A stretch of DNA of 14,765 nucleotides, from contig NW_003123417.1 in the NCBI RefSeq assembly GCF_000003605.2, forward strand, positions 64,907 through 79,671. Reading direction: 5' to 3'. Numbering within the stretch: position 1 is the first letter of the stretch; the number at the start of each line of letters is the position of its first letter. The notes under the pieces are model-generated. The model saw only the letters and a program-made list of their open reading frames with translations. It was not told the DNA's origin and did no database searches. The position numbers and the translations under genes were made by a program. This DNA is from Saccoglossus kowalevskii. Taxonomy: Eukaryota; Hemichordata; Enteropneusta; Harrimaniidae. Below, one piece after another: positions 1 to 8,949 of the stretch.

Positions 1-660
1 TAACTCAGAGTGTTTACTGTTTTTAAATTATCGTTTTATTATGCTCCACTTGTGGAAGTAAAGTCTCAAAATATTGACAGCAAAATATGATTTAACATTA
101 TTGGACAGTGGTCTACGAACTTCAGCATGTTACTATTTGGCATGAGATATTTTTACCACATATGTCCAAGGCAGATTAACGTATGATTTTTAAGTTGAAG
201 ATTCACGTATTGACTATTGCTGACTTTAAAACAGGTATGGTGCTTCCACTGTAGTTATCTGCGTTGGTTAAATAGCTATGTTCGCACCACTGATCTAATG
301 CAAAAGGCGTTTAGACGTAACAAAAAAACTTACATGACCGTTTGCATGTACATGTATATTAGTTTATGACGCAAACTGTGTAAACCCCATTCTATCGAGT
401 GAATGTATAGCTCATGCGTGAACAAAACATGCTAAAACATTTTTTTGTTTTTCATTAAATGTTCAAAATAGTTTAAATTAGTATATCGATGTTAGAAAAC
501 GTCATTTACCATAAATTAGAATGTGCCTACTCATTGAAGAACATTTTTCATCACTTATGTTATAGCATACAGTAAGCTAAAAGTGACATAGTATTAGTAA
601 GTAAATAAGAACGTTAGTACTAATTATTAAATGTATATATGTTCATTAAAAGTGCAGTAA
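1..660. other. Gene-free AT-rich stretch
   Basis: I see no supportable exon, RNA gene or transposon structure here. The sequence is AT-rich and stop-rich in all frames. If the minus-strand gene with exons at 1326-1873 extends further, this would be its 3' flank or an intron. Confidence 0.5.
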
Positions 661-670
661 TAGTATAGGT

Positions 671-676
671 TTTATT
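671..676 (-). terminator. Possible AATAAA polyadenylation signal
   Basis: TTTATT on the plus strand reads AATAAA on the minus strand, inside GGAAATAAAACC. It lies about 320 bases beyond the stop of the candidate terminal exon at 998-1026 and is the nearest canonical hexamer I noticed there. In AT-rich DNA this hexamer occurs often by chance, so the assignment rests only on position. Confidence 0.15.
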
Positions 677-892
677 TCCTCTACGCTCACATGAACGGAA
701 TCATATTTGATTTACAATTATAGCACCTGAGGTGAACTATCAGTTTCCTATCTACTCAAATCATCACAGCTGCATAGAATAGTAGTCCCTATGTTATTAC
801 TTGTATTTACCATTATTTTCAATAAGGCAATTGGTAGCACATCTTGGGAATTGACGCAACACTTCACTTGGAGGTACATGGCTGCCTCAAAG

Positions 893-903
893 CCCCCCCC
901 CCC
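893..903. repeat. Poly-C run
   Basis: A run of 11 cytosines follows TGCCTCAAAG. It is a simple homopolymer tract and probably length-variable. Confidence 0.9.
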
Positions 904-997
904 AAATAAGGAAATATATATGATATATAAAGTATATAATTAAGATTATCTCTTGATAAAGTGATTCAGAGCAGCTTTGAATTCACTCTTGGTAAAG

Positions 998-1026
998 CTA
1001 AAACAACTTAATGGGGATCAGTGGAT
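998..1026 (-). CDS. Candidate terminal exon of the small secreted precursor
   Basis: On the minus strand a pyrimidine-rich tract ending CTCTATCTTCATCAG is a good 3' splice site. The sequence after it starts in the phase left by the donor of exon 2 (one base carried over). It would add an Asp junction codon and PLIPIKLF, then TAG at 1000-998. With exons 1 and 2 this gives a precursor of about 75 residues whose C-terminal peptide follows Arg-Arg and starts with Gln. Only phase, acceptor strength and proximity support it; so short an exon could be coincidence. The true third exon could instead lie outside the window. Confidence 0.25.
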
Positions 1027-1325
1027 CTGATGAAGATAGAGAATGGAACACTAGGTGCAGAAACAGTGTAGTGGCTCTCTTACCCTAACCTACTCTAACC
1101 GAGATCTTGTCGTATCAGTTCTATTAAAACGGCTAAATTGAATTGTCAAGAAAGAAATGTTTGCCCAATTTTTGAAAAGTCCAATTTAATTTTCTACTAT
1201 GCAATCTATATATTTTATGTCACATGTGAGGTGCATACAATTATATTGTCGTATTCAAACATCGATGTAAACTATTTGAGTTTGAGCAAGCATTTCCATA
1301 ACTAACAGTTGACAAATACACATAC

Positions 1326-1410
1326 CAGGAGAGATACCCATGGTCTGTCTTCTCGTTAAAGTAGATGGTTCAATCAAGTCGATGGCGTCTGGTAACGGCA
1401 GGACTGTGAT
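1326..1410 (-). CDS. Exon 2 of a small secreted protein, with dibasic site
   Basis: The exon is bounded on the minus strand by a strong acceptor, CTGGTTTCTCCTCAG, just before 1410, and by the donor CCTG|GTATGTG (GT at 1325-1324). It encodes 28 codons plus one base: ITVLPLPDAIDLIEPSTL, then TRRQTMGISP. The Leu/Pro/acidic stretch reads like a propeptide. Arg-Arg followed by Gln is a typical prohormone-convertase site that would release a peptide able to form N-terminal pyroglutamate. The reading frame stays open upstream to 1461, so alternative acceptors ending GAATGCAG (exon start 1442) or at 1457/1460 are possible. Only the start at 1410 is in phase with the AAT|GTACGG donor of exon 1. I recognise no family; the peptide-precursor reading is inference. 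Confidence 0.5.
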
Positions 1411-1759
1411 CTGAGGAGAAACCAGCAGATTACCTGAGTGGTCTGCATTCAAGTACACTTCTCAAATAGTTCGACACATTAACAATGTTAAATCAAAATT
1501 ACAGTAGGAAATAATTGTGTGTTTTTTTAATAAAAGTCACACTTTTGTCCACAGTCATTTACTAACTACTGAACACACATGGCCAACTATTTTACGTACG
1601 GCCTCTGAGTAACTGCATGTGTCCCAATCTAAGTAAAATTAAATTCACAATTTTGAATTATACCGACAATTCCTTTGCTGACACATGATTACAATGTTTC
1701 TGAAGTAAATCGAAAGTTCATCACTGAAATACCAACGCTTGTGTAAAAACTAACCGTAC

Positions 1760-1873
1760 ATTAAGTTCAGTTTCCTGATTCCGCATTTCTGCCAAAGCAC
1801 TTCCATCTACATCATTACTTAGAATAGCAACAATCATGCAGCAAATAGCAGAGAATAGAGCGATGTTTCCCAT
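1760..1873 (-). CDS. Exon 1 of a secreted protein: start codon and signal peptide
   Basis: ATG at 1873-1871 opens 38 codons. The N-terminus MGNIALFSAICCMIVAIL has a hydrophobic core, followed by SNDVDGSALAEM, a plausible signal-peptidase region around Gly-Ser-Ala. The frame has a TAA stop 21 bases before the ATG, which supports this start. Two donors are possible. AAT|GTACGG (exon end 1760) keeps phase 0 and matches exon 2 at 1410. ACG|GTTAGT (exon end 1755) is a stronger site, but its phase fits no acceptor I see near exon 2, so it would need an extra exon. The intron would be about 350 bases. The product enters the secretory pathway; what it does is unknown. An acceptor-like GATTGCAG just before the ATG means the 5' UTR could also be spliced. 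Confidence 0.5.
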
Positions 1874-1944
1874 GACTGCAATCTGGTAGTTTTACCCAAC
1901 AATATGGCAAACAGCGGATTATAAACAAGTGAATTGTTGTTTTA

Positions 1945-1970
1945 TTTTCACCGGAACCGCGTCGCGTTGA
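1945..1970 (-). promoter_or_regulatory. Possible promoter-proximal CpG patch
   Basis: A small CpG-rich patch (CCGGAACCGCGTCGCG on the plus strand, from 1951) stands out from CpG-poor surroundings about 80 bases upstream of the minus-strand ATG at 1873. It includes a CCGGAA core like those bound by ETS factors. No TATA element is clear. The call rests on position and composition alone. Confidence 0.2.
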
Positions 1971-2202
1971 TTGTTAATACTTAATGTGCAAAAGATGTCC
2001 CGTCACCAGATGGGGAATACTATTTGTACTGAATGTGTATATAATCATTTTGCATATAGGTGGAAAGGGAATGAGTTAATATCTCTCTTTGTTATTTTGA
2101 AACTAGCAATCACAAACAATATTTTTCAAATCAATAAAACATTATTATTATTAATTAATACATTATCGGCACGATAAAACGTAAACTCTGTACCAGTGAC
2201 AC

Positions 2203-2325
2203 ATGTTACCATCTCCTGTACTTGTATAAACATGATCCCAGTGAGAAAGTCGTGGGTCTTGATTGTGGTATTTTGAGTGCCAACGCAGTCAAAGTATATT
2301 TTTAGGCGTCGTGCTTCTAAGCAAA
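2203..2325. repeat. Diverged direct repeat, copy 1
   Basis: This segment aligns in the same orientation with 2431-2555. Shared landmarks in the same order are GTTACCA-CT, CTTGTATA, TGATCCCA-TG-GAAAGT, GCAGTCAAA, ATATTT and TAGG-GTC, then AAGCAA. Identity is moderate, so this is an old duplication or two members of one dispersed family. It has no coding potential; open frames across it are fortuitous. Confidence 0.6.
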
Positions 2326-2430
2326 ATAAAAATAACGGATATAGAGATATTTCAAGCGATAAGCCATACATACAATCTAAAGTACTGGACTGACTTTTTG
2401 GCCAAGCTGAGCATTATAGATATTACATGC

Positions 2431-2555
2431 ATGTGTTACCACCTAATTCACCTTGTATATATATACTGATCCCAATGCGAAAGTGGTTGGTTTTGGTTCT
2501 CGCAACCAACTGTAGGCGTCATTGCAGTCAAAACATATTTAGGTGTCATTAAGCA
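2431..2555. repeat. Diverged direct repeat, copy 2
   Basis: This is the second copy of the repeat at 2203-2325, offset by about 230 bases. It also carries a local inverted pair, GGTTGG and CCAACC, around 2487-2510 that copy 1 lacks. Confidence 0.6.
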
Positions 2556-3690
2556 ACACCCGAATAGCCGAGCCTCGACTATTACGCTAGTTAGGGCGAA
2601 TGATGAATTCCGGGTGGCTACAGGTAGCCAGCATAAATATCGTCCTATTCTACTGTGGCGAACGCGAACAGTGCGTGCGAGGAGCAGTGGCGGGGATCAT
2701 TTTTCTAGACGTAATTTCAAATTACGTGTTGCATTTTAATATCCCTGTAACTGCAATTGTAAAATTCCTGATCGATTTAAATTATTATTAAATTATGTAT
2801 GGCAAGGAATTATTGCCGAATGATAGTTACTATATGCGACGATCGCCGAATGTTGTCATGTACGTTTTTTGGGTAGCCTGTCTTAGACCGTAGATGCAAC
2901 GTCAATATTTTAATATATAAACTTATTGATATGAGTGACCATTAAGGTTTTTAGGGTTCCTTGCTGATTGAGACACTGCCAGTGCGTATGTATTGACTAA
3001 CAATTATCGAGAATGGCTTCACTCATTTTAAGATTGTGTCAAACGCCAATCAAATGAATTAACCAAGTTATGAACTATATTTCCGACTCTTGGCAAATTA
3101 AGTTTCAACTTTCGATAAAAGTGAATGTTATTTAAAAGAAATATATTCTATTTAATTCATTCATTTACTTCAACTGTATGCAACCCAACTTGAATTTATG
3201 GACTTTATACATTTTGTGTCGTTAACATCTGATGTGTATGGTCCTATATGTAGTTCTGCTTCCGTATATAAGTGTCAATTTAATGCCATGTATGCAGTTG
3301 ATACATTAATTAATTCCTTAATAAAATCTTGTATTTGATGAGTATTATACTTATCATTAAAGATTATGTTTTATGTACTCGGTGTATTCAATAACACCGC
3401 AATTATGGAGGTTAATAATAAGAGAAAGGGTATGTTTATCTATCCAAAGTTTTATTCAATTTAGTGTCATGGGCTGCGAAAATATCAAAAGATAAAACTT
3501 ATTGATGTATATTGATAATATTGGTACCAGGATTCACATTTTTATGCACGACAATAAATATTTGCTTAAATATGGAAAACGTATCAAACTAGTTATTGGG
3601 GTATACATTTTGAAAGAAAACACGAACACAAAAAAATAAGATATTGAATCCATAGCGACTCGTCCGACTGGAGTGTAGCATAGGTTTAAT
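2556..3690. other. Gene-free stretch with a CpG patch and palindromes
   Basis: No exon or RNA gene is supportable. The part from 2565 to 2705 is richer in CpG than its surroundings. It contains the palindrome TGGCTAC-AG-GTAGCCA (2615-2630) and, just after, a 19-base palindrome with 9-base arms ACGTAATTT/AAATTACGT at 2709-2727. From 2730 to 3690 the sequence is AT-rich and featureless. Confidence 0.45.
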
Positions 3691-3691
3691 C

Positions 3692-3903
3692 CTATCCAAA
3701 TGGATTCCGAGTCAGTTTATTACACAAAGCCGCCAGGACGAGTGAAATATACTGCGTTTCGAGTGACTCAAAATCGTGGGGTAAATAGACGTCCGCCATC
3801 GCCTGAATAAGACCAGTTATTGTGTATTCCATACAGCCACAGTCAAATTCTACAAGCGCACACAAGCAGTGATTCGCGCTGATCTGATAAATCACTGGGT
3901 ATT
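3692..3903 (-). CDS. Possible exon, unassigned CpG-rich open frame
   Basis: A minus-strand frame is open from about 3903 to TAG at 3694-3692. It is markedly richer in G, C and CpG than the flanks, as the better-supported exons here tend to be. The translation has ordinary globular composition (for example MADVYLPHDFESLETQYISL) with several Cys and no low complexity. An acceptor-like TACCCAG lies just upstream, but I found no convincing donor, and the frame could simply end at the TAG as a terminal exon. I recognise no domain. It may also be chance, since about 65 codons is not long. Confidence 0.2.
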
Positions 3904-4489
3904 CCGAATTAAACGTTTAATTTCAAATTCACACAAGGCAGCAATTCAGTAACCTTTTTCTTGGACAAATGTGCAAATCATGAACACCATTTCAAACAGT
4001 CTCGTCTACACATGCACGATCGCGTTATCTCCCAGGCAATGTATGGGTTGCAAAGGAGATAATGCAAATATGACAGCCTATTTGTCCAATCGATGCATAG
4101 AATGTTGTGTCTTCTATTACATATTGTATACCAACTAAACTTATTATCAAGAATTCACAACAACATACATCTGACCAGAAGGTATGGCGTTCTGCATGTA
4201 AATGTTGCGCATCGTTGTGTAATGTCGCGCATCTCTATGCAGTGTTAGTATTATGTATTATTATTCCTCGTGGACCGGATATGCCTCTTGCGGTCAGAGG
4301 TCATACAGCGGAAACGCCAGAGCTTGCAAGCTTGTGTTTTACAATATGCCTTATAAGGATCACTAAAAAACGAATGCAATTGTTCCGAGCTACTTGTGTT
4401 TGTTTTATTTTATGTGTGTTATTTATCTTATTTCTATCATTTATTCAGACGTTTACAGTTCGAATTGATATTTTTGTACCTGACTAACA

Positions 4490-5035
4490 TTCGGTCGCGC
4501 TCGCAAATTCTTTGAACTAGAATTCCCGCCGGCGCACGAACCCCGACCAAAACGCACATTTTTTTGAATGTGGTTATATTTCAGCCCTAATATTTTACCG
4601 TGTTCGGAAACTCTAATGTGATCGATGTTTTATAAAGGTAATTCCCGCAACATAACAGTAAAATTCTGTCATCTCGGGTAACACTCTGTATCGGTAACTG
4701 GCTGACGCCAGTTCGGAGTACTCGCGGCCCAAATATGGTAAAACAGGGCCGGGTGTGATATGGAAAATTAATTGCACGGTTCACTTACCGGGTTACTCGT
4801 AGCGTTACCAGACCGGGGCGCAATACGAGGTAAGTGTGCATTTCTATATAACGTTGCAGATTCTTATGGAGCCTTGCATTATAGTAAAGTGTGCTCAATG
4901 TAATCCAAGAACACGGTATAACAATTCACTGTCGAAGGCCATTTTTAATTTGAAGAAAAGTGCTTATCACGTGACACCGGCCTCAAAAACGCTGTCGTCA
5001 TTAGATCTCGCGCCATCTTGGTACTGTAGGTAACA
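4490..5035. promoter_or_regulatory. CpG-rich block, possible promoter or first-exon region
   Basis: CpG is dense in several parts of this block (around 4495-4555, 4675-4735 and 4795-4830), unlike the depleted sequence on both sides. It contains TCACGTGA, a palindromic E-box of the USF/MITF type, at 4967-4974. It also has CGCCATCTTGG at 5011-5021, which reads CCAAGATGGCG on the minus strand and is a YY1-type core. Two near-consensus donors point apart: ACGAG|GTAAGTG on plus (GT at 4830) and CCCG|GTAAGTG on minus (GT at 4788-4787). This combination is seen at promoters with first exons, but no coding exon is visible, so transcription would be noncoding or leaderlike. Confidence 0.25.
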
Positions 5036-6500
5036 ACAAAAATAGCCTCTGACATGCCGTGCAATATAAGTATGAACTATTTATGAGCCGATTAAAACAA
5101 ATACACGTACTTTTCTTTAGATCTGTAGCTAATATATCACGAGTCGATTCACGAATTCACACGACTACAGCGCCGATCATCAAAGATATTTCCGTTCAAC
5201 CTTATTTCTGAATACATTAACATTTATTTGCATGATTTATAAGCCTGAATGTCCATTGTTTGCCAAATAATTACGGAAAACGTGTTTTCGCCAATGTGCA
5301 AAGACCGGAAGAAGTGCAGCTGTTATATTTCCACAAATAAAACAAAAAATATGGAATAAAATACAACGATCTAGATTCGTTGTTTGATATTTCTACGGAT
5401 GATGTAAATTTTGACACATTTATCAATTTTTTTTATTTTGGTAATAATTTTTCGTGTTTATAATCACAGATTGTTCGATTACAGATCCTGTTAAAGAAGT
5501 TGGCATGGAGTGTTTCATTATACACAAATTAGTGTTGATTAGGAGTATTTGATAAATTCTCGGTTTTATTCAATGGTGTTAGTTGATCAAAAACCCCACA
5601 ATAGTTTTGGAAGTTTGGGTATGTCATGTTCACCATTTATATTATTTTTTTCTATATTTGGTTTGACATTTGATCGACAAAAATAAAGTTCCCCATTTTT
5701 ACTGTAGTACATGTCACAGCTTGCTCTCATTTATCTAACTATGCAATTACACATCACATCCCACAAAGTAAAGAAAAAAAATACTTGTAATTGGCCACAG
5801 TACTGAAACAAATAACTTTCTCGCTGCCTTGTGTTGGTTGACGTCTGCTATGTTTTTTGTATGTACATCATCGATATTTATTTTTATTACTTTGTAAAAA
5901 GAACATTAGTTTGATTTTTGAGTGGACTAGATTATAAGTCAAAGCAGGATAAAAAAAAATCAACAATAACCACTGAAACAGTGCTACATTGTCGTTTCTG
6001 GTCCCCAAAACGGCTTCACTAATTACCTAACATATGACACACAGACGAGCATCACCAGCTCCAACCTATTTGAATAATTAGAAATCTTCCACGTCAATCG
6101 TTTCCAATTGATCAGTATCCAATACGGCGCAGTGCGCGAGTGGTGTATGTTCCGGGAACCATAATTCGACCATGATTTTACTACATTTCACGAATCAAAG
6201 GGGATTGGGCCATTCAAATTGTTGTTGTGATTACGCATAGCATAATAAATTTAATAATGGTGTTGGTACTTCGATTTCATATTCCATGATACCAAGTTTC
6301 GGCATATTATAGGAAACATTGTGGAAAGCACAATGACCAATATATTAAAATCAGTAGTGGTGCAAGAACGTTTCTAGATTTAATGGAATAGAATAAAATA
6401 TTTTGAATTCTGTTGACAGATCCCTAAAATACAAATGCGACTCATTATTTCAGAACATTATAGAAAAACAACAATAACGAGTGTGAACCATTCAAATATA
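5036..6500. other. Gene-free AT-rich stretch
   Basis: No exon, RNA gene or element ends can be supported. Plus-strand AATAAA hexamers occur at about 5335 and 5353. They could be polyadenylation signals for a transcript leaving the CpG-rich block to the left, but no transcript structure is visible. Confidence 0.4.
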
Positions 6501-6519
6501 CAGTACAGTACAGTACAGT
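6501..6519. repeat. CAGTA microsatellite
   Basis: About four tandem copies of CAGTA, the last ending in C instead of A. A short pentanucleotide tract. Confidence 0.85.
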
Positions 6520-6805
6520 CAACACAAAAGTTATCTTATTGCCACTTCTTCTGAAAAAAAAGTAAACTAAATTATGTAGCCTGAATGACGTTGTCATCCC
6601 TAATTCACTATTGAATTATGGGAGTTACTGCAGGTCCAATAGCTTCGAGTATTTGTAGATATTTCGAGGTTTGGAAAACCAACCAGAAGTGTCGATGGCA
6701 GGAATAACCCACTTAGTATATGGTCAACACACTGTTTTCGTCCCCGAATGATGTAGTGTACCTTGAATTGTTGACATCGCGAAAACGCATTTAATTAGAT
6801 ATCGA

Positions 6806-6931
6806 TATAGTCCCAAGCGAAGATAACAATACACGCTAAAAATGCAAAGGCTCATAGGTAGACGCTTGTTTGTAAACACGCTATGACCACCTGACGCATG
6901 CGCAGGTGACGACTCCCCTGCTTTAACATAG
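6806..6931 (+). mobile_element. MITE-like repeat, copy A, left end missing
   Basis: The sequence from AGTCCCAAGCGA to GCTTTAACATAG matches the interior and right end of the element at 9706-10006 in the same orientation, with nearly 90% identity by eye. It lacks the left inverted end present in the other copy, so it is truncated or was replaced there. At 6858-6871 it reads GTAGACGCTTGTTT and runs straight on into GTAAACA, without the retroposon found at this point in copy B, so it serves as the empty-site reference. Open frames across it on the minus strand are not genes. Confidence 0.7.
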
Positions 6932-7051
6932 TCCGAAATATGACAAACGTGTGTGGGCACTGATACCGCATTGTACAAACACAAAGACTACAGTGATCTT
7001 GAATGCCCGGCTCTATAAAAAAAAAACGCATTTTCTGGTCATTGAAACGAA

Positions 7052-7122
7052 ATAATTTTGAAGTGAGATTACTTTTTGTAATCAGTACATGATTACAAAA
7101 AGTAGTCTCACCTCAAAATTAT
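7052..7122. repeat. 71-bp near-perfect inverted repeat (hairpin)
   Basis: Two 33-base arms (7052-7084 and 7090-7122) are reverse complements with two mismatches, both transitions, around the 5-base spacer GTACA. A transcript of either strand would fold into one long stem with one G-U pair and one A-C mismatch. The size is like a microRNA precursor, but the loop is unusually short. A foldback transposon remnant or a replication-born snapback are equally possible. I see no target-site duplication at its edges. Confidence 0.85.
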
Positions 7123-7840
7123 GTGTGAATAAATAAATGAATTGAAAAATAATATTACTTGATTTTGTTATTGTTATTAAGAAATTGCTGAATGTACTTT
7201 GAGAACTATGCATGTTCAGTTCAGCATGGATTGCACGGTACAACATTGTTTATGTTGTTTGCATCATGACTCTGTCTCTTATATTTTCTTAATTCGGTAT
7301 GCAAAATTGCTGTGCAATGAATGTTAATTTCTTCTGACCATTTTACCAACTCCTGGAGTATTCCCGAAGTCATACTGCACATACACCTTTGCTGAGTAGA
7401 CCAACCAACCACAGTGAGTTTTGTTTGGTAACAGTTGCATCATCAAAACTAGTATTACGTTTTGAAGAATTTATTCTAATGATTGAAAATTGGCAGTTCT
7501 TCAGGTTAAAATAGGCCGTGTATTGTTATGCGTTTTCAAGATTCATTTTCAACATCTTTCTACCCACAATGACTGGTCAGCCCGCAACAAAATAACAAAA
7601 AACGCATACCACATTTTCTCCCAAATATCAAGATTTATTACCTATCCTATACCAGGTCCCATAGCGTGATGTGAATGATGTAATATTAATTATATAAAAA
7701 CTACTGAACAAATGTAGAGTTGTGATTATTGAATTGATGAATATCAGTGAAATTCTGGTGTGATAGATTTTTTCTGGTACATGGTACCGGAAATAACAGA
7801 CAAAATAACGTCGATGATTACCGATGTTTCTGTGACGAAA
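7123..7840. other. Gene-free stretch
   Basis: A 63-codon minus-strand open frame ends at 7221, preceded by an acceptor-like TGGTCTACTCAG. It has no partner donor or recognisable domain, so I do not call it a gene. The rest is AT-rich and shows nothing. Confidence 0.4.
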
Positions 7841-7846
7841 AACAAA

Positions 7847-7857
7847 GCGCCACCTAG
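7847..7857 (-). promoter_or_regulatory. CTCF-like motif 1
   Basis: GCGCCACCTAG on plus reads CTAGGTGGCGC on minus. This matches the core of the vertebrate CTCF consensus (S-Y-AG-R-K-GGC-R-S). The bases before the core deviate. The same 11-mer recurs inverted at 8874-8884. It is a prediction from motif resemblance only. Confidence 0.25.
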
Positions 7858-8762
7858 GTGATCACATAAAAACATTATATAAAACGTTATACGGTACGAA
7901 GCATGCTCACTTATTATATTCAAGGTCCGAAATAATGTACACGTAAAAAGTGTTTAGGTTTATTCAAGGGTATTTATGAAAATTGCGTATGTTTAATTGT
8001 GATATGTAGTAAATTCGTTTAGAATATGAGATTATTGTGTATATAAGTACTGCGTAATTATATTTGATGACAATAGAAATAAACAATACATATGTTCCGA
8101 ATGCAAACAACACGTGTATATTGTTGTATGTAATTACCATATTCACTCATATAATGTATTCAGTGTTGTCAGAACCGCACTTATAAAGTATAAAGAGAAT
8201 ACGCAGTTAAGTATCATCATGCTTATGTGGAATATATATCAAATATATGTTTGACAGTTACATGAATATATAATGATGTACTTTAAACACGTACTGAAGT
8301 GTTATATATAACACTGAATTATTTTGGAATATAGGTCCAAAAAAAGCCAGGGGTCGTTTTTTTGTGTGCAACGCTCGTGTTGTTTGTGTGTATGCTGACT
8401 ATGTTACTATACATTTGGTAATGGGACCTGGTGAATTATTATGAGCACAGTAGAAGGTTTCATCAACATGTATAATATAATAATATTATTCGCTGATATC
8501 TATAGCAGGCACTATTGAACGGTAACCATGGTAGCACTACAGGGATAAATACTTTGCTATTGTAAGCATCGTCTTAAACGTATTCATCTGTACCGAGTTA
8601 TTCGCCACATCATTCCTATGGGCAACTGTAATTTCAAAAAAAGTACGTTAAATACGAATTATATTTGACATCTGCTATTGTTGTAATACGCCGAGCAGTA
8701 TCTACATCTAACTCGTACGATATATATTTTTAAGGGTGCTCTCTAGGGGCGAACATAATCGG

Positions 8763-8787
8763 TGACGTCACTTAGCCGCTGACGTAC
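8763..8787. promoter_or_regulatory. CRE palindrome plus second half-site
   Basis: TGACGTCA at 8763-8770 is a perfect cAMP-response-element palindrome. A second TGACGT follows at 8780. They lie about 165 bases downstream of the VWD-like exon, in what would be its next intron. The motif is short and its function is unproven. Confidence 0.25.
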
Positions 8788-8873
8788 CTTGATGAAAAAA
8801 AATGTTATTCAAAGTAACATTTTGGTTATACAGTCGTTTTTCATTTAATACATAGTCACTCTAAGTTTCGTCG

Positions 8874-8884
8874 CTAGGTGGCGC
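8874..8884 (+). promoter_or_regulatory. CTCF-like motif 2
   Basis: CTAGGTGGCGC on the plus strand is the exact inverse of the 11-mer at 7847-7857. It has the CTCF core but not the preceding CCA. It lies 66 bases beyond the donor of the VWD-like exon. Confidence 0.25.
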
Positions 8885-8949
8885 AATCCATAGCTATATT
8901 GTATAACGTGCTGTGTTGAGCAGTTTGATAACAAGATTTACAAATTTAC

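Noticed and set aside
1971-2177. Plus-strand frame with MSRHQMGN and C-x2-C, divergent from the secreted-precursor gene
   Set aside because: Only the TTG-started frame is long; the ATG part has no clear donor and runs into AT-rich simple sequence. Not enough to call an exon.
4107-4487. 126-codon plus-strand open frame with a hydrophobic C-terminus
   Set aside because: It begins at a non-ATG codon, has no splice or promoter context and no recognisable domain. A frame of this length is expected by chance in a window of this size.
6724-6984. Minus-strand frame sharing RLPMSLC-x-FSV with one at 9696-9878
   Set aside because: The shared peptide is only the translation of the MITE repeat, not a protein family.
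7221-7412. 63-codon minus-strand frame preceded by an acceptor-like CTACTCAG
   Set aside because: No donor, no domain. In the phase left by the VWD-like exon, the CTACTCAG acceptor runs quickly into a stop; a later TGTGCAG would fit the phase but the sequence is not VWD-like.
7847-8884. A 1.04-kb TIR transposon bounded by GCGCCACCTAG
   Set aside because: Inverse match is limited to 11 bases, the flanks show no target duplication, and the interior has no coding content. Kept only as an alternative to paired CTCF-like sites.
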